A stretch of DNA of 64,000 bases from Parvularculaceae bacterium. Its GTDB lineage: Bacteria > Pseudomonadota > Alphaproteobacteria > Caulobacterales > Parvularculaceae. The notes below the pieces were generated by a model. The model had not been told where the DNA came from and did no database searches. It saw nothing but the letters and a program-made list of their open reading frames with translations. The stretch is from contig JAJFFV010000005.1 of assembly GCA_021776475.1 (NCBI GenBank), forward strand, positions 310,001-374,000. The letters are read 5' to 3'. A program made the translations under genes and the position numbers. Positions 63,886-64,000 of the stretch are shown piece after piece (the first letter of the stretch is position 1; the number at the start of each line of letters is the position of its first letter).

Positions 63886-64000
63886 CTATTTTCCAGATCG
63901 CTGCGTCAGGGCAATAATCACCCCACTGACATAAAGAATTCCACCGACCAACACCACATTGAGCGCCCAGCTTTCGGGCAACAAATAAATGTCACGCGCC
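63886..64000 (-). CDS. C-terminus of a membrane protein (partial)
   Basis: The minus strand is open from the window edge to a TAG at 63886-63888. The visible 37 residues (ARDIYLLPESWALNVVLVGG and on to IIALTQRSGK) contain one membrane helix, with the look of the final helix of an EamA/DMT-type transporter. Convergent with lpd, nine bases apart. Too little to name with certainty. Confidence 0.5.
   Translation of the reverse strand, partial: ARDIYLLPESWALNVVLVGGILYVSGVIIALTQRSGK

Overview
The window reads as a chromosomal segment of an alphaproteobacterium with moderately high GC. The family-level evidence is a class I lysyl-tRNA synthetase, a ChvI/ChvG two-component pair followed directly by a short HprK, an EIIA and an HPr, a two-module dCTP deaminase of about 370 residues, CtrA-like TTAA/TTAAC boxes, and a bkd operon with separate E1 alpha and beta subunits. 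Coding density is high, genes are often coupled by 4-base ATGA or GTGA overlaps, and I see no insertion sequence, integrase, CRISPR array or rRNA. I cannot place the organism below class.

Layout, left half. 1-6.9 kb: the 5' part of a glycosyltransferase running off the left edge (absent from the ORF track because it has no stop in the window), pyrD-DUF952-TerB-like genes, lysS with a histidine phosphatase, and two AhpD-like paralogues. 6.9-12.4 kb: a 0.5-kb leader and the prkA-yeaH-spoVR stress module. 12.4-15.1 kb: a tRNA-Gly(CCC), then a three-gene operon of a radical SAM enzyme, a small membrane protein and a DUF938 methyltransferase. 15.1-19.8 kb: YceI, DJ-1/PfpI, dcd, apaG, trkH. 19.9-28.3 kb: a hybrid histidine kinase, a complete type I secretion system with no local cargo, and a CE15-like lipoprotein. 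28.4-35.4 kb: galU, an O-antigen ligase, an ExoY-type sugar transferase, an ArsR/SRPBCC pair, a LysE exporter and small membrane proteins.

Layout, right half. 35.4-42.1 kb: an M14 carboxypeptidase, a membrane-bound GHSHGG hydrolase whose end lies antisense to ptsH, then the PTS/HprK/ChvG/ChvI signalling operon. 42.2-48.9 kb: pterin dehydratase, a CobB-type sirtuin, a low-molecular-weight tyrosine phosphatase, an SDR, a GGDEF-EAL protein and ahcY behind two strong palindromes. 48.9-55.3 kb: the most accessory-looking part, with a TIR-transmembrane-WD40 protein overlapping an unknown gene, an epimerase, an HCCA isomerase with a small overlapping ORF, an exported unknown and an S1/P1 nuclease. 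55.4-63.9 kb: branched-chain (valine) catabolism with mmsB, an SDR, a decayed mmsA remnant, a thiolase and the four-gene branched-chain 2-oxoacid dehydrogenase operon.

How the genes fit together: the bkd complex, mmsB and the thiolase belong to branched-chain amino acid and acyl-CoA breakdown. ChvG/ChvI, HprK, EIIA and HPr look like a regulatory rather than a sugar-transporting PTS. galU, the ligase, the sugar transferase and the edge glycosyltransferase serve envelope polysaccharide. The best candidates for something undescribed are the TIR-WD40 pair, the radical SAM-membrane-DUF938 operon, and several unannotated palindromes and small ORFs. All functions are inferred from sequence recognition alone; no search was run.
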